From: an uncultured Eubacteriales bacterium
Lineage (GTDB): Bacteria; Bacillota; Clostridia; Christensenellales; Aristaeellaceae
Length of the DNA stretch: 64,000 bases
Direction of reading: 5' to 3'
NCBI GenBank assembly: GCA_900315315.1
Contig: OMYT01000007.1
Location: forward strand, 31,731 to 95,730
Numbering within the stretch: position 1 is the first letter of the stretch; each line of letters starts with the position of its first letter. Under the pieces are notes generated by a model, which was not told where the DNA came from, made no database searches, and saw nothing but the letters and a program-made list of their open reading frames with translations. The translations under genes and the position numbers were made by a program. Shown piece by piece: positions 43,311 through 51,848 of this stretch.

Positions 43311-44260
43311 ATATCTGGCTGAACTTTCTGATTGATTCCCTGGCATTTGGCGCTACCTTCATGTACGGTTCCACCGGCGAGATTCTGACGGAAAAGGCCG
43401 GCCATCTGAACCTGGGTATTCCAGGCATCATGTGCATGGGCGGGGCCGGCGGCTGTCTGATCCTTAACCTCATCGGAAAAAGCAGTCTTCCGCCGTTCCT
43501 GATCGTAATCCTGGGTATTCTGGGATCACTGATCATGGCAATGCTTTGCGGACTGATCTATTCATTCCTGACTGTTTCGCTGCGGGCAAACCAGAACGTG
43601 ACCGGTCTGGCACTGACAACCTTCGGTGTCGGCCTGATGAAGGTGATTATGAGCAAGATGGACGCCACCGTCTATCTGATCGGGCCGAAGGCAATGTACC
43701 GCTGGCCCTTTGCCGGGCGGCAGGACAGCCTGCAGTGTCTGGGCATTATGTTTTTCCTGGCGGTCATCATTGCGGTGCTGGCCAGCTGGGTGCTGTTCAG
43801 GACGCGCATCGGCCTGCATCTTCGCGCTGTGGGTGAGAACCCCGCCACTGCGGATGCTGTCGGAATCAATGTCACAAAATATAAGTATCTGGCAACCTGC
43901 ATCGGAAGCGGTATCGCAGGCCTGGGCGGGTTCTACTACATCATAGACTACATGGCTTCCCAGGAAGCTTACCTCAGCCTGGAAGCTTTCGGCTGGCTGA
44001 GCATCGCGCTGGTCATCTTCGCCCTGTGGCGGCCGCATATGACGATCATCGGATCGGTGGCATTCGGGTTCCTGTTCTCCTGCTCCAGCTTTATCACCAA
44101 TATTCCCGGAATCACTGTGACCATGGTGACAAAACCGATGTTGAAGATGCTGCCCTATGTATTCACGATTATTGTGCTGATCATTTCCAGCATCCGGAAC
44201 AAGCGGGAGAATCAACCGCCGGCAAGCCTGGGACTGAGCTATTTCCGCGAGGAAAGATAA
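43307..44260 (+). CDS. ABC transporter permease (second BMP cassette, subunit 2)
   Basis: A 317-residue permease, the partner of the previous one. YGSTGEILTEKAGHLNLGIPG is the family N-terminal motif (written across two loops), and RAVGENPATADAVGINVTK the ATPase-contacting loop. It ends the operon; element E15 begins after the stop. Confidence 0.9.
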   Translation: MNIWLNFLIDSLAFGATFMYGSTGEILTEKAGHLNLGIPGIMCMGGAGGCLILNLIGKSSLPPFLIVILGILGSLIMAMLCGLIYSFLTVSLRANQNVTGLALTTFGVGLMKVIMSKMDATVYLIGPKAMYRWPFAGRQDSLQCLGIMFFLAVIIAVLASWVLFRTRIGLHLRAVGENPATADAVGINVTKYKYLATCIGSGIAGLGGFYYIIDYMASQEAYLSLEAFGWLSIALVIFALWRPHMTIIGSVAFGFLFSCSSFITNIPGITVTMVTKPMLKMLPYVFTIIVLIISSIRNKRENQPPASLGLSYFREER

Positions 44261-44263
44261 AAA

Positions 44264-44363
44264 CCGGGGGCTTTCCGAGTGCCCAGGGCTTCCGCCCGTT
44301 CTTCGCTGAAAAAGAGCCACTGGCTCTTTTTCCGGGCGCTCGGAACCCCCCGGACCCCTTCGG
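44264..44363 (+). repeat. CTTCGG element E15 (modules B+C+D)
   Basis: Outer arms CCGGGGG and CCCCCGG, loop start TTTCCGAGT, module C (GCCCG/CGGGC), D hairpin (AAAAAGAGCC with GGCTCTTTTT around ACT). The tail is ACCCCTTCGG. A different D stem from E8 keeps full pairing. Confidence 0.83.
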
Positions 44364-44381
44364 CGGAATGAAGGAGAAAAA

Positions 44382-44415
44382 CCGGGGGCTTTTCGAGTGC
44401 TCCGGATCCCTTCGG
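44382..44415 (+). repeat. CTTCGG element E16 (module B, tandem partner of E15)
   Basis: CCGG and CCGG flank GGGCTTTTCGAGTGCT; the tail is ATCCCTTCGG. The flank CGGCGGAATGA recurs after both E15 and E16, suggesting local duplication followed by loss of inner modules, or the reverse. Confidence 0.7.
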
Positions 44416-44456
44416 CGGAATGAGGTTTATGAGAAGCAAGGGAAAGGATTTATTCT

Positions 44457-45299
44457 ATGAAAGTAAGGATCACGGGAGACAGTACATGCGACCTGAGTCC
44501 GGAACTGCTGCGGAAGTATGATTTTGCCATGGCGCCGCTGAGCATTATTATTGACGGGGAAGTATTCCATGACGGAGTGGATGTGACGCCCCGGGATATA
44601 TTCCGCGCGAGCGACGCGGGGAAATCTGTCCGGACCGCGGCGGTGAACACCTATGAGTACAAGGAATTTTTTGCTGAACAGCTGAAGAACTGCGACCAGC
44701 TGGTGCATGTCTGTATCAGCAGCGATTTTTCTTCCTGTTATGCGGATGCATGCGAGGCAGCGGCAGAGCTTGACAACGTGTTTATTGTGGACAGCCGCAG
44801 TCTTACCACCGGCAGTGCCCTGCTTATGCTGGAAGGCGTGGAAATGGCTGAGAAGGGCATGGAGGGCAATGAAATCGCAGAAGCACTGCGCGGGAAAACA
44901 AGTCTGGTGGATGCCAGCTTTATCGTCCGGACAGTTGAATATCTGCGCAGAGGCGGACGCTGCAGCGGCCTGGAGGCGCTGGGAGCAAAACTGCTGCATA
45001 TCCGTCCGTCCATTGTGGTGCAGGACGGGAAAATGCACCCCGGTGACAAGTACCGGGGACGGTATGAGCATTACCTGAAGCACTATATTGAGGACACGCT
45101 GGCGAATGATAAGTCAATCGATTTCCGGCGAGTGTTCATCACGCATTCCCCGAGTGAAGAAGGGCTTGTGCGTTTTGCCATCGATACAGTGAAGAGCTAC
45201 GGCCTGTTCCAGGAAGTACTGGAGACAATGGCAGGCTGTACCGTCTGCACTCACTGCGGACCGGATACTCTCGGTATTATATTCCTGAGGAAGGAATAA
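44457..45299 (+). CDS. DegV-family fatty acid-binding protein
   Basis: A 280-residue DegV protein; the family binds fatty acids and may serve fatty-acid kinase FakA. KVRITGDSTCDLSPELL is the N-terminal signature, RTAAVNTYEYKEFF follows, and the fatty-acid-contact motifs VHVCISSDFSSCY and VDSRSLTTGSALLM are present. A peptidoglycan-binding gene follows by 7 bp. Ribosome-binding site AAAGGA is fair. Confidence 0.9.
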   Translation: MKVRITGDSTCDLSPELLRKYDFAMAPLSIIIDGEVFHDGVDVTPRDIFRASDAGKSVRTAAVNTYEYKEFFAEQLKNCDQLVHVCISSDFSSCYADACEAAAELDNVFIVDSRSLTTGSALLMLEGVEMAEKGMEGNEIAEALRGKTSLVDASFIVRTVEYLRRGGRCSGLEALGAKLLHIRPSIVVQDGKMHPGDKYRGRYEHYLKHYIEDTLANDKSIDFRRVFITHSPSEEGLVRFAIDTVKSYGLFQEVLETMAGCTVCTHCGPDTLGIIFLRKE

Positions 45300-45306
45300 A
45301 CGACTG

Positions 45307-45717
45307 ATGCAAAAGAACCCGAAGATGATTGCCGGGGTGACCGCACTGGCGGTAATGATCATTCTCGGCGCGGTCCTGGTGACACAGATGATCCCGACGA
45401 TCCGGGAAGTGCAGCGGGAAATGAGCCTGACGCCGACACCGCTCCCGCAAATGCCGGATTCCGTTTGGGCTGAGGTGATCGACGCAAGCGAACCGACACC
45501 GGAACCGGCGCTCTCCAACGGATCACAGGGAGAGAAGGTGGAGGAACTGCAGAAACGCCTGCAGGCGCTGGGGTATTATACGGGGGAGATCGACGGGCAG
45601 TTCGGTCCGGGCACCCGGGAAGCAGTTGTCGCATTTCAGAAGAATAACGGGCTGGATGCGGACGGGCTGGCGGGAACAGAGACACTGAAGGTGCTCTATT
45701 CCCAGGAAGCAAAATAG
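45307..45717 (+). CDS. Membrane-anchored peptidoglycan-binding protein
   Basis: A 136-residue protein with an N-terminal membrane segment (MIAGVTALAVMIILGAVLV), a proline-rich linker, and a C-terminal PG_binding_1 domain: GSQGEKVEELQKRLQALGYY, DGQFGPGTREAVVAFQ. No catalytic domain is attached. It is probably outside the membrane, bound to cell wall. The stop is followed directly by element E17. Confidence 0.87.
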   Translation: MQKNPKMIAGVTALAVMIILGAVLVTQMIPTIREVQREMSLTPTPLPQMPDSVWAEVIDASEPTPEPALSNGSQGEKVEELQKRLQALGYYTGEIDGQFGPGTREAVVAFQKNNGLDADGLAGTETLKVLYSQEAK

Positions 45718-45818
45718 AAAGGGGGCTTTCCGATCTTCCGGGGCTGTCGCCCGTTCTCTGCTGAAAACTGTCCACTGGACAGTTTTCCGGGCGCGCCGAA
45801 CCCCTTAAACCCCTTCGG
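45718..45818 (+). repeat. CTTCGG element E17 (modules B+C+D)
   Basis: Outer arms AAGGGG and CCCCTT, loop start TTTCCGATC, module C (GCCCG/CGGGC), D hairpin (AAAACTGTCC with GGACAGTTTT around ACT). The tail is AAACCCCTTCGG. Confidence 0.82.
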
Positions 45819-45931
45819 TTGGAATGCTTTTGCTAAGGGAACTTTTCGAATGCTCGAAATGCTTTATATTGAACAGCAACAATCAGAAAGTTTTCACAGA
45901 ACAGTCACTGTTTTATACCGGAACAATAACA

Positions 45932-45973
45932 ATCGGGAGGTATCCTCTTTATAAGAAGAGGGTATCTCCCGAT
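45932..45973. other. Eighteen-pair hairpin in a convergent intergenic region
   Basis: ATCGGGAGGTATCCTCTT pairs with AAGAGGGTATCTCCCGAT, with two wobble pairs, around TATAAG. No T-run follows. It belongs to a 428-bp gene-free stretch (45718-46145) that otherwise holds E17, a terminator and E18. Confidence 0.6.
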
Positions 45974-45996
45974 CCTGCTTCATTCATATAGATCAC

Positions 45997-46050
45997 TGAG
46001 CCGCTTTGACCGGTAAAGACCGGAACAAAGCGGCTCAGACAATTTTATTT
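45997..46050 (+). terminator. Long hairpin terminator between convergent genes
   Basis: TGAGCCGCTTTG pairs with CAAAGCGGCTCA, with an inner CCGGT/ACCGG pair around AAAG, followed by AATTTTATTT. Strong intrinsic terminator for the + strand; the symmetric stem may also stop the minus-strand transcript. Confidence 0.72.
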
Positions 46051-46097
46051 CGCACCTCCGGTGCGACCAGGGCTTTCCGATCGCCCTGGACCTTCGG
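46045..46097 (+). repeat. CTTCGG element E18 (modules A+B)
   Basis: Module A pairs CGCACC with GGTGCG around TCC, a fourth stem sequence. Module B pairs CCAGGGC with GCCCTGG around TTTCCGATC. The tail is ACCTTCGG. It lies between convergent genes. Confidence 0.82.
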
Positions 46098-46145
46098 CCA
46101 CAATGTTTGGCTTTGACCTTATAGATGTTGCCGATTTTTCGGTAA

Positions 46146-48137
46146 TTATTTATCGTCTTTGGCCAGGGGGAGAGGAAGTTTCTTCCAGTCGAAGTTTTCG
46201 ATTTCTTCCTTCGTTTTGGTTTCCAGACATTCATAGTAGACTGTGATTGTCCCGCTGCGCTTGTCGACGAAAGCATGCTGTTTGATATCGTAAGGCAGGA
46301 TGTTGTAGAAAACGAAGTCCGACCAGGCGCCGACGGTTGCGTCAAACTCAACGGGCATGTAGTGCGTACCGTCGTCCGTGTGAGGTTCGCGCTCCCAGAT
46401 GAAGACGGGGAACGAGATGACGGAGAAATAAGTCAGGGAACTGGTATGGCAGATTCCGCCGCCGATGCCGACGCCGCCCTTGGAACCTTTATGAATCACG
46501 CCGCCCAGCTTCCAGCCGTTTTTCGCGGTAACGGGTCCCAGATTCTTCAGATAGGAATACTTTTTGCCGGTGCCGATCACCACGCCGTCCATCAGGCCCA
46601 TCGCCTTGTTGATGTTATAGACACGGTTCTTCCACGTGCCGTGGCCCTGGGTGAGGCCATAGAACAGCGTGTTGCCGCCGATGATATCGCCTTTTTTCGC
46701 ATCGGCCCAGTTCACAAAGGGATGATACTCACCGAACTCAGCCGGGACAGTGGTCCAGCAGCGGCGGACCAGGACATTGTAATCCCCGTCATCGCGAAGC
46801 TGGACGCAGACCATATCGCCTTTCTGGAGCATATGCCCTTTATAGAGATTTCTCTTGTCCGTAACATGGATCGGCTTTGTGACGATGATATAACCGGAGG
46901 GCCTGTAACCATTATACCAGGGGAGCTCGTATTTATAGGGATCCATGGAGTGATAGTGGAAGATGTACTTTGATTTGGCATAACCGGTGACCTGTCCGTC
47001 CCAGGTGCGGATTTTGCACCACTCATCGCCAAAGGCCAGCACACGGACCTTTTTCCCTGTCTTGATTTCACCGAGCCGGCGGCTTGAGTTGGTGGGTTCA
47101 GACCAGATGGCGACTTTTTTCAGAGTCATGGCGATATAACGCATCTCATCCGTGTCGGATTCGCCGATCTCGACGCCTTCCGGAACCAGGGGAGCGTCCC
47201 GGATATCCATTCCTTCATAGGTGGATTCTTCCGTGTTTTCCAGTTCTGCCTCGGTGAATTTGGGTGTTTCCGAACCCCGACCTTCCGTATCCCAGACGGG
47301 TGTGCCGGGATCTGCTTCCACGGAGGGGGTAACATCCTGAGGGATATCTTCCGGGTTTTTACCGGGGATATCGAACCAGGAGATCCGGGCGTAGCCGTAA
47401 TGCTCCTTGGAATACTCAATTTTGCACCAACCATCGTTATAGTATTCGACGATGGTTACAACGGCCCCTTTGCTCATGCTGTGGATCTTTTTCGACTCCA
47501 GATCATGTGCCTCCCGGGCATTACAGGGGGTATTGACGATGGCCCGGTCTTCAGCCTGGACGGCGACAAGAGAACTTTCTTCCTCTGAGGCGGCAGTTTC
47601 TGTTTTCTCTTCGACGGAAGGATCTGTTTCCACCTCATCAGGGAATCCGGTGTCTTCTTCATCCTCACTCTCTTCTTCACGGGGATCATCCCGCTCGGCA
47701 AGAGCTTCCTCCGTGTCGGCTGAAGATTCTTCTTCTTCATCCTCGGAAGCGGTTTCCTTCTGATCTTCCGGCTTGGCGGTTTCTTCCTTTTTAGCGTCCT
47801 TTGCCTCGGATTTCGTAGCGGGAATGCTTTCCTCACTCCGGGTCACGTACAGCCAGGACTCCTTGACATAGCCGGTGTCACCGGAATCATTGTAGATGAC
47901 TTTGCACCAGCCGTCATCAAAATACCCGATGACGGTCAGCTTTTTGCCCCATTCGAGGTTGCGCAGCTTGGCGGAATCCACATCCCGGTCCTCTCGGACA
48001 TTACACTGGGTGCGGGTGACAGCCTTGTCGTTGGCAGGCTGCATTTCCGCGTCCTCTGCGACGGCGGCGAAAGACAGGATCCCCGACAGAAGGGTGATCA
48101 CCAGCAGCAAGGCGGTCCATCTCTTCATATTCAACAC
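46146..48137 (-). CDS. Secreted SH3-repeat and VanW-domain cell-wall protein
   Basis: A 663-residue exported protein. Signal peptide MKRWTALLLVITLLSGILS is followed by an SH3b domain (about 35-95, CNVREDRDVDSAKLR, GWCKVIYN), a long Glu/Asp/Lys-rich linker (about 100-190), a second SH3b (about 195-260, CNAREAHDLESKKIH), a third SH3-like domain (about 335-395), and a C-terminal VanW domain (GVGIGGGICHTSSLTYFS, EREPHTDDGTHYMP). Likely binds cell-wall polymer; VanW function is not well defined. GTG 48137 has GGAGGG 5 nt upstream; ATG 48128 is the alternative. A promoter lies at 48181. Confidence 0.88.
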   Translation of the reverse strand: MLNMKRWTALLLVITLLSGILSFAAVAEDAEMQPANDKAVTRTQCNVREDRDVDSAKLRNLEWGKKLTVIGYFDDGWCKVIYNDSGDTGYVKESWLYVTRSEESIPATKSEAKDAKKEETAKPEDQKETASEDEEEESSADTEEALAERDDPREEESEDEEDTGFPDEVETDPSVEEKTETAASEEESSLVAVQAEDRAIVNTPCNAREAHDLESKKIHSMSKGAVVTIVEYYNDGWCKIEYSKEHYGYARISWFDIPGKNPEDIPQDVTPSVEADPGTPVWDTEGRGSETPKFTEAELENTEESTYEGMDIRDAPLVPEGVEIGESDTDEMRYIAMTLKKVAIWSEPTNSSRRLGEIKTGKKVRVLAFGDEWCKIRTWDGQVTGYAKSKYIFHYHSMDPYKYELPWYNGYRPSGYIIVTKPIHVTDKRNLYKGHMLQKGDMVCVQLRDDGDYNVLVRRCWTTVPAEFGEYHPFVNWADAKKGDIIGGNTLFYGLTQGHGTWKNRVYNINKAMGLMDGVVIGTGKKYSYLKNLGPVTAKNGWKLGGVIHKGSKGGVGIGGGICHTSSLTYFSVISFPVFIWEREPHTDDGTHYMPVEFDATVGAWSDFVFYNILPYDIKQHAFVDKRSGTITVYYECLETKTKEEIENFDWKKLPLPLAKDDK

Positions 48138-48180
48138 CTGATCCCTCCAATAAAAATACTACATATAGTATATCCAGTAT

Positions 48181-48209
48181 ATTATAAAGCAATAAAAGCT
48201 TCATTGCAA
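48181..48209 (-). promoter_or_regulatory. Promoter of the SH3/VanW gene
   Basis: Read on the minus strand, TTGCAA (48209-48204) and TATAAT (48186-48181) are 17 nt apart. The leader is about 40 nt to the start codon. Confidence 0.7.
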
Positions 48210-48239
48210 GCAAATTCTTATCAGAAATGAGATAATTTC

Positions 48240-49580
48240 TTAATAATTTTGATCAAGTTGGAAACTTATGCCCAGAAGGGCCCAGAACATCGGGGAGACC
48301 AGGCATACGGGAAAGGAGAAGAAAGCCTGAACCGCATAACAGAGGACAGCGGCAGAGCACGGAGAAAGCAGCGGGAAAAGGCTTTCTTGCTTCCGCATCA
48401 CAGATGCGGCGATCAGCAGGATCAGCAGCAGCATGGCGGGAAGGCCATGATTCAGCAGCTGTGAAAGATACTCGTTATGCGGATTGTCAAAATAAGCCGG
48501 CAGGGTTACGCCGTCCTGCTCATTCGGAACGGTAAGCCCGTGATCCCGCAGGTATTGGTTAAAGCGCAGGACAAAGGTGTCGGGCCCGCTGCCGAACAGG
48601 AGCTGCTCCCGGGCAAGCTGAAGCGACCAGAGCCAGACAGCAACCCGGTTGCTGCCGAACGACAGGCGCAGGCGGCCATGGAGAATCTCATGCAGTTCCC
48701 AGAGGCCGCCGCCGGTACCGGGCCAGAACCATGCGACCAGAAGCACCAGTACCAACACCAGGAGAAAAGCGGCAAGGCGTCCTTTTTTCGGCAGCAGGCG
48801 AGGAAGGGTGAAAAGCAGGAGCGCGGAAAGGGTGATCACGCCGAACTGAACCTGCATTGTCAGGATCAGAAAGACTGAAATGCCGAAACCAACCGCGCAG
48901 CAGATGACCGTTGCAAGGGCTGAGCGGGAAGGATTTTGCCGGTAAACCCGGAACTGCCGGATGCCCCCGTACAGAAAGAACCCGGACAGCAGACAGAGAT
49001 AACCGGTATCCATATCGATATTCCCGATGGTTCCCTGAAACTCCGGATTGAGCGCATAGCTCCTGCCGGCCGGATAAAGCCCGAGGGGATTCCCCCCGTG
49101 ACGCTGAAGAAGCACGACGACAGCAAAAAGAACGACACCGCCGCATGCGGCCCATAAAACCGGTTTCAGGCGGACGCGGCCAAAGATGAAACAGAAGAAG
49201 ATTCCCAGATAGCACAGCTGCGTTGCCAGACCTTCCCGGCGCATGGAGGCGCCGATCCACCAGATATCCGCCTCATACGGACTCAGCAGACAACTGAGAA
49301 CGACCCACAGCAGCAGGAGACCGCCGAGTATTACGGGAAGAAGCAGAACCGGTCCTGAAGCGATCAGCGCTCTGTTTCCGTCCCGGCGAGCGGCTGTGAA
49401 ACGGCAGATGATATCGATCAGGCAGCAAAGGAGCGTTACGCCGCAAAGCGCCAGCATGAACAGCCATTTATCCAGTGTGATCCTGGCATAGGAAAAGCGC
49501 TGAAGCAGCGGAAAGAGGCCAAGCCACAGGCACGCGGCAACCGTCATGGCGATTCCGTTTTTTGCTTGTATCCGTTGCAA
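48240..49580 (-). CDS. O-antigen ligase-like polytopic membrane protein
   Basis: A 446-residue membrane protein with about ten segments, resembling the Wzy/O-antigen ligase family. The large extracytoplasmic loop ends with FDNPHNEYLSQLLNHGLPAM, the family HNEYL motif, and SNRVAVWLWSLQLAREQLLFGSGPDTF is typical of the loop. In a Gram-positive it may act in polymer ligation to surface glycans; that is inference. It is divergent from the sugar ABC operon across a 122-bp region with a palindrome. Confidence 0.82.
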   Translation of the reverse strand: MQRIQAKNGIAMTVAACLWLGLFPLLQRFSYARITLDKWLFMLALCGVTLLCCLIDIICRFTAARRDGNRALIASGPVLLLPVILGGLLLLWVVLSCLLSPYEADIWWIGASMRREGLATQLCYLGIFFCFIFGRVRLKPVLWAACGGVVLFAVVVLLQRHGGNPLGLYPAGRSYALNPEFQGTIGNIDMDTGYLCLLSGFFLYGGIRQFRVYRQNPSRSALATVICCAVGFGISVFLILTMQVQFGVITLSALLLFTLPRLLPKKGRLAAFLLVLVLVLLVAWFWPGTGGGLWELHEILHGRLRLSFGSNRVAVWLWSLQLAREQLLFGSGPDTFVLRFNQYLRDHGLTVPNEQDGVTLPAYFDNPHNEYLSQLLNHGLPAMLLLILLIAASVMRKQESLFPLLSPCSAAVLCYAVQAFFSFPVCLVSPMFWALLGISFQLDQNY

Positions 49581-49610
49581 TTGCAGGCGCTCCTTCCGTT
49601 GTTTTTGACG

Positions 49611-49634
49611 ATTGATTATGATAAAATAATCAAT
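49611..49634. promoter_or_regulatory. Palindromic operator candidate in a divergent region
   Basis: ATTGATTAT and ATAATCAAT are perfect complements around GATAAA. It lies between the divergent ligase-like gene and sugar ABC operon. TTGACG at 49605 could be a -35 box, but no good -10 follows, so the regulator and promoter assignments are open. Confidence 0.45.
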
Positions 49635-49702
49635 TATCAGTATACATCATCCGATCTGTCCGGCACAAGAGCGCGGGACAGCAGTGAAAGGAAGCGGATG
49701 GC

Positions 49703-50788
49703 ATGAAAGTCGTGCTGAAAAACCTGACAAAGCGGTTTCCGTCCCGAACGAAGAAGGGGCAGGACGTTATTGCCGTGAACAATTTTGATTTTGAGATCCC
49801 GGACGGACAACTGATTGGCCTGCTGGGTCCCAGCGGCTGCGGCAAAAGCACGACACTGAACCTGATCAGCGGCCTGGAAACGCCGACAGAGGGAAAAATC
49901 TTCTTCGGGGATGAGGATGTGACGGAACTTCCGCCGGAGGAGCGGGGAGTCGGCCTGGTTTTTCAGAACTATGCCCTGTATCCGCATCTGACGGTGGAGG
50001 AGAACATCATCTTCCCGCTTCAGAACCTGAAGGGCGATAAAAAGATGAGCAAAGAGGCCATGCACCAGAAAGCGGTCGAGACCGCGAAACTGGTGCAGAT
50101 TGACAGCCTGATGGAACGCAAGCCGAAGGAACTCTCCGGCGGGCAGCAGCAGCGGGTGGCTATTGCCCGGGCACTGGTCAAGATTCCGCGGGTGCTTCTG
50201 CTGGATGAGCCGCTGAGCAATCTGGACGCGCGCCTGCGGCTGCAGACCCGGGAGGAACTGCGGAGGATCCAGCGGGATACCGGTGTGACCACGATCTTTG
50301 TCACGCATGATCAGGAAGAAGCTATGAGTATCAGCGACCTGATTATCGTGATGAAAGACGGCGTGGTACACCAGATCGGCAAGCCGCAGGACGTTTATGA
50401 CGAGCCGGCAAATCTGTTTGTCGCCCAGTTCCTCGGCACACCGCAGATCAACATATTCTCCGGGGAAATCCGGGGAGAAAAGCTGTATATCGGAAACGAG
50501 GCGGTACTGGATGTTCCGGGGCGGGAGGACCGGGCGGTCTGGGCCGGCATCCGTCCGGAAGGCTTTATTCCGGACGATAACGGTCCTTTTACCTGCAACA
50601 TGGACCGGGTCGAGGTCATGGGACGGGATGTTAGCGTAGTTTCCACCCATCCGCAGATGACAGGCCGGTGTATCCGTTCCATCGTTTCCTCCGAAAACCG
50701 TTTTGAACCGGGTCAGAAAACGGTCCGGTTCCGCCTGAAACCTTACAAGGTTTTCCTGTTTGACCGGGAGAGTGAGGAACGGGTATGA
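49703..50788 (+). CDS. ABC transporter ATP-binding protein (UgpC/MalK type)
   Basis: A 361-residue ATPase of carbohydrate importers. Walker A GPSGCGKST lies near residue 44, signature LSGGQQQRVAIARAL, Walker B LLLDEPLSNLDARLR, and switch VTHDQEEAMS. A C-terminal TOBE-like regulatory domain follows (AVWAGIRPEGFIPD). Two permeases and a binding protein follow, so this is a full importer. The next start overlaps the stop as ATGA. Substrate cannot be read; sugar or polyol is likely. Confidence 0.92.
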   Translation: MKVVLKNLTKRFPSRTKKGQDVIAVNNFDFEIPDGQLIGLLGPSGCGKSTTLNLISGLETPTEGKIFFGDEDVTELPPEERGVGLVFQNYALYPHLTVEENIIFPLQNLKGDKKMSKEAMHQKAVETAKLVQIDSLMERKPKELSGGQQQRVAIARALVKIPRVLLLDEPLSNLDARLRLQTREELRRIQRDTGVTTIFVTHDQEEAMSISDLIIVMKDGVVHQIGKPQDVYDEPANLFVAQFLGTPQINIFSGEIRGEKLYIGNEAVLDVPGREDRAVWAGIRPEGFIPDDNGPFTCNMDRVEVMGRDVSVVSTHPQMTGRCIRSIVSSENRFEPGQKTVRFRLKPYKVFLFDRESEERV

Positions 50789-51678
50789 AGAAGAACAATC
50801 TGAAAGCCTGGCTCTATCTGCTGCCGGCGATCCTGTTTCTCAGCGTGTTCATGGTGTACCCCCTAATTGACGTGTGCGTCTATTCGATGGAGGAAAACTA
50901 CAACTTTGCCAGCCAGAGTTTTACAGGCATAGGGCTGGGAAACTTCCGGTTTGTGCTGAGCGACCCTTATTTCGTTCAGGCACTGAAAAACACGTTCATT
51001 ATCGTGGCAATTACGGTGCCGCTGTCCACCGGCTTAGCGCTGCTGATCTCTCTGGGGCTCAGTTCCATCAAGACACTGCGGAATGCCTTCCAGACGATCT
51101 ATTTTCTGCCCTATGTAACGAATACGCTGGCGGTGGGTCTGGTGTTCATGATCCTGTTCAAAAAGACGGCTTACACAGACGGAATGGTGAACCTGCTGAT
51201 CAATAAACTCGGCGGGGCAAGTGTGGATTTCATCGAGGGCCCGTACTGGGCGAAGATGTTTGTGATGTGCTTTTATACGATCTGGATTGTCATGCCCTTC
51301 AAAATCCTGATCCTGACAAGCGCGCTGGCCAGTGTAAACCAGGACTATTACAAGGCGGCCAAGGTGGACGGCGCGACGAACGGGCGGATTTTCCGGAAGA
51401 TCACGCTGCCGATGATCAGCCCGACGGTGTTCTATCTGATTATTACCGGGTTTATCGGCGCTTTCAAGGCATACAGCGACGAGGTGGCGCTCTTTGGCAC
51501 CAATCTGAATGCTGCCGGGATGAACACGATTGTCGGTTATGTCTATGACATGCTGTATGGAGACAGCGGCGGATATCCGAGCTACGCGGCAGCGGCGGCG
51601 CTGATCCTGTTCGGGATCGTGTTCACGATCACCTATATTAACCTGACGTTCAGCAGGAACAAGGTTCAGTATATGTAG
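50785..51678 (+). CDS. Sugar ABC transporter permease (MalF/UgpA type)
   Basis: A 297-residue permease with six membrane segments. The EAA loop AAKVDGATNGRIFRKITLPMI (near residue 195) contacts the ATPase. It overlaps the ATPase gene by 4 bp. A 170-bp gap with element E19 separates it from the partner permease. Confidence 0.9.
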   Translation: MKKNNLKAWLYLLPAILFLSVFMVYPLIDVCVYSMEENYNFASQSFTGIGLGNFRFVLSDPYFVQALKNTFIIVAITVPLSTGLALLISLGLSSIKTLRNAFQTIYFLPYVTNTLAVGLVFMILFKKTAYTDGMVNLLINKLGGASVDFIEGPYWAKMFVMCFYTIWIVMPFKILILTSALASVNQDYYKAAKVDGATNGRIFRKITLPMISPTVFYLIITGFIGAFKAYSDEVALFGTNLNAAGMNTIVGYVYDMLYGDSGGYPSYAAAAALILFGIVFTITYINLTFSRNKVQYM

Positions 51679-51681
51679 AGG

Positions 51682-51801
51682 GGATTTCGCGGCTGCGGCC
51701 GCGACCAGGGCTTTCCGAGTGCCCGGGGCTGCCGCCCGTTCCTTACTGAAAACGGGCACACCGGCCCGTTTTCCGGGCGCGCGGAACCCCTGGACCTTCG
51801 G
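51682..51801 (+). repeat. CTTCGG element E19 (modules A+B+C+D)
   Basis: Module A pairs CGCGGC with GCCGCG around TGCG. The outer B arms CCAGGG and CCCTGG enclose the TTTCCGAGT loop start, module C (GCCCG/CGGGC) and a D hairpin (AAAACGGGC with GCCCGTTTT). The tail is ACCTTCGG. It is the only copy with all four modules and splits two permease genes. Confidence 0.82.
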
Positions 51802-51848
51802 TAACATATGATTGAGTTTGTAGAGATAAAGGCTTAGTTGAGGGACTT

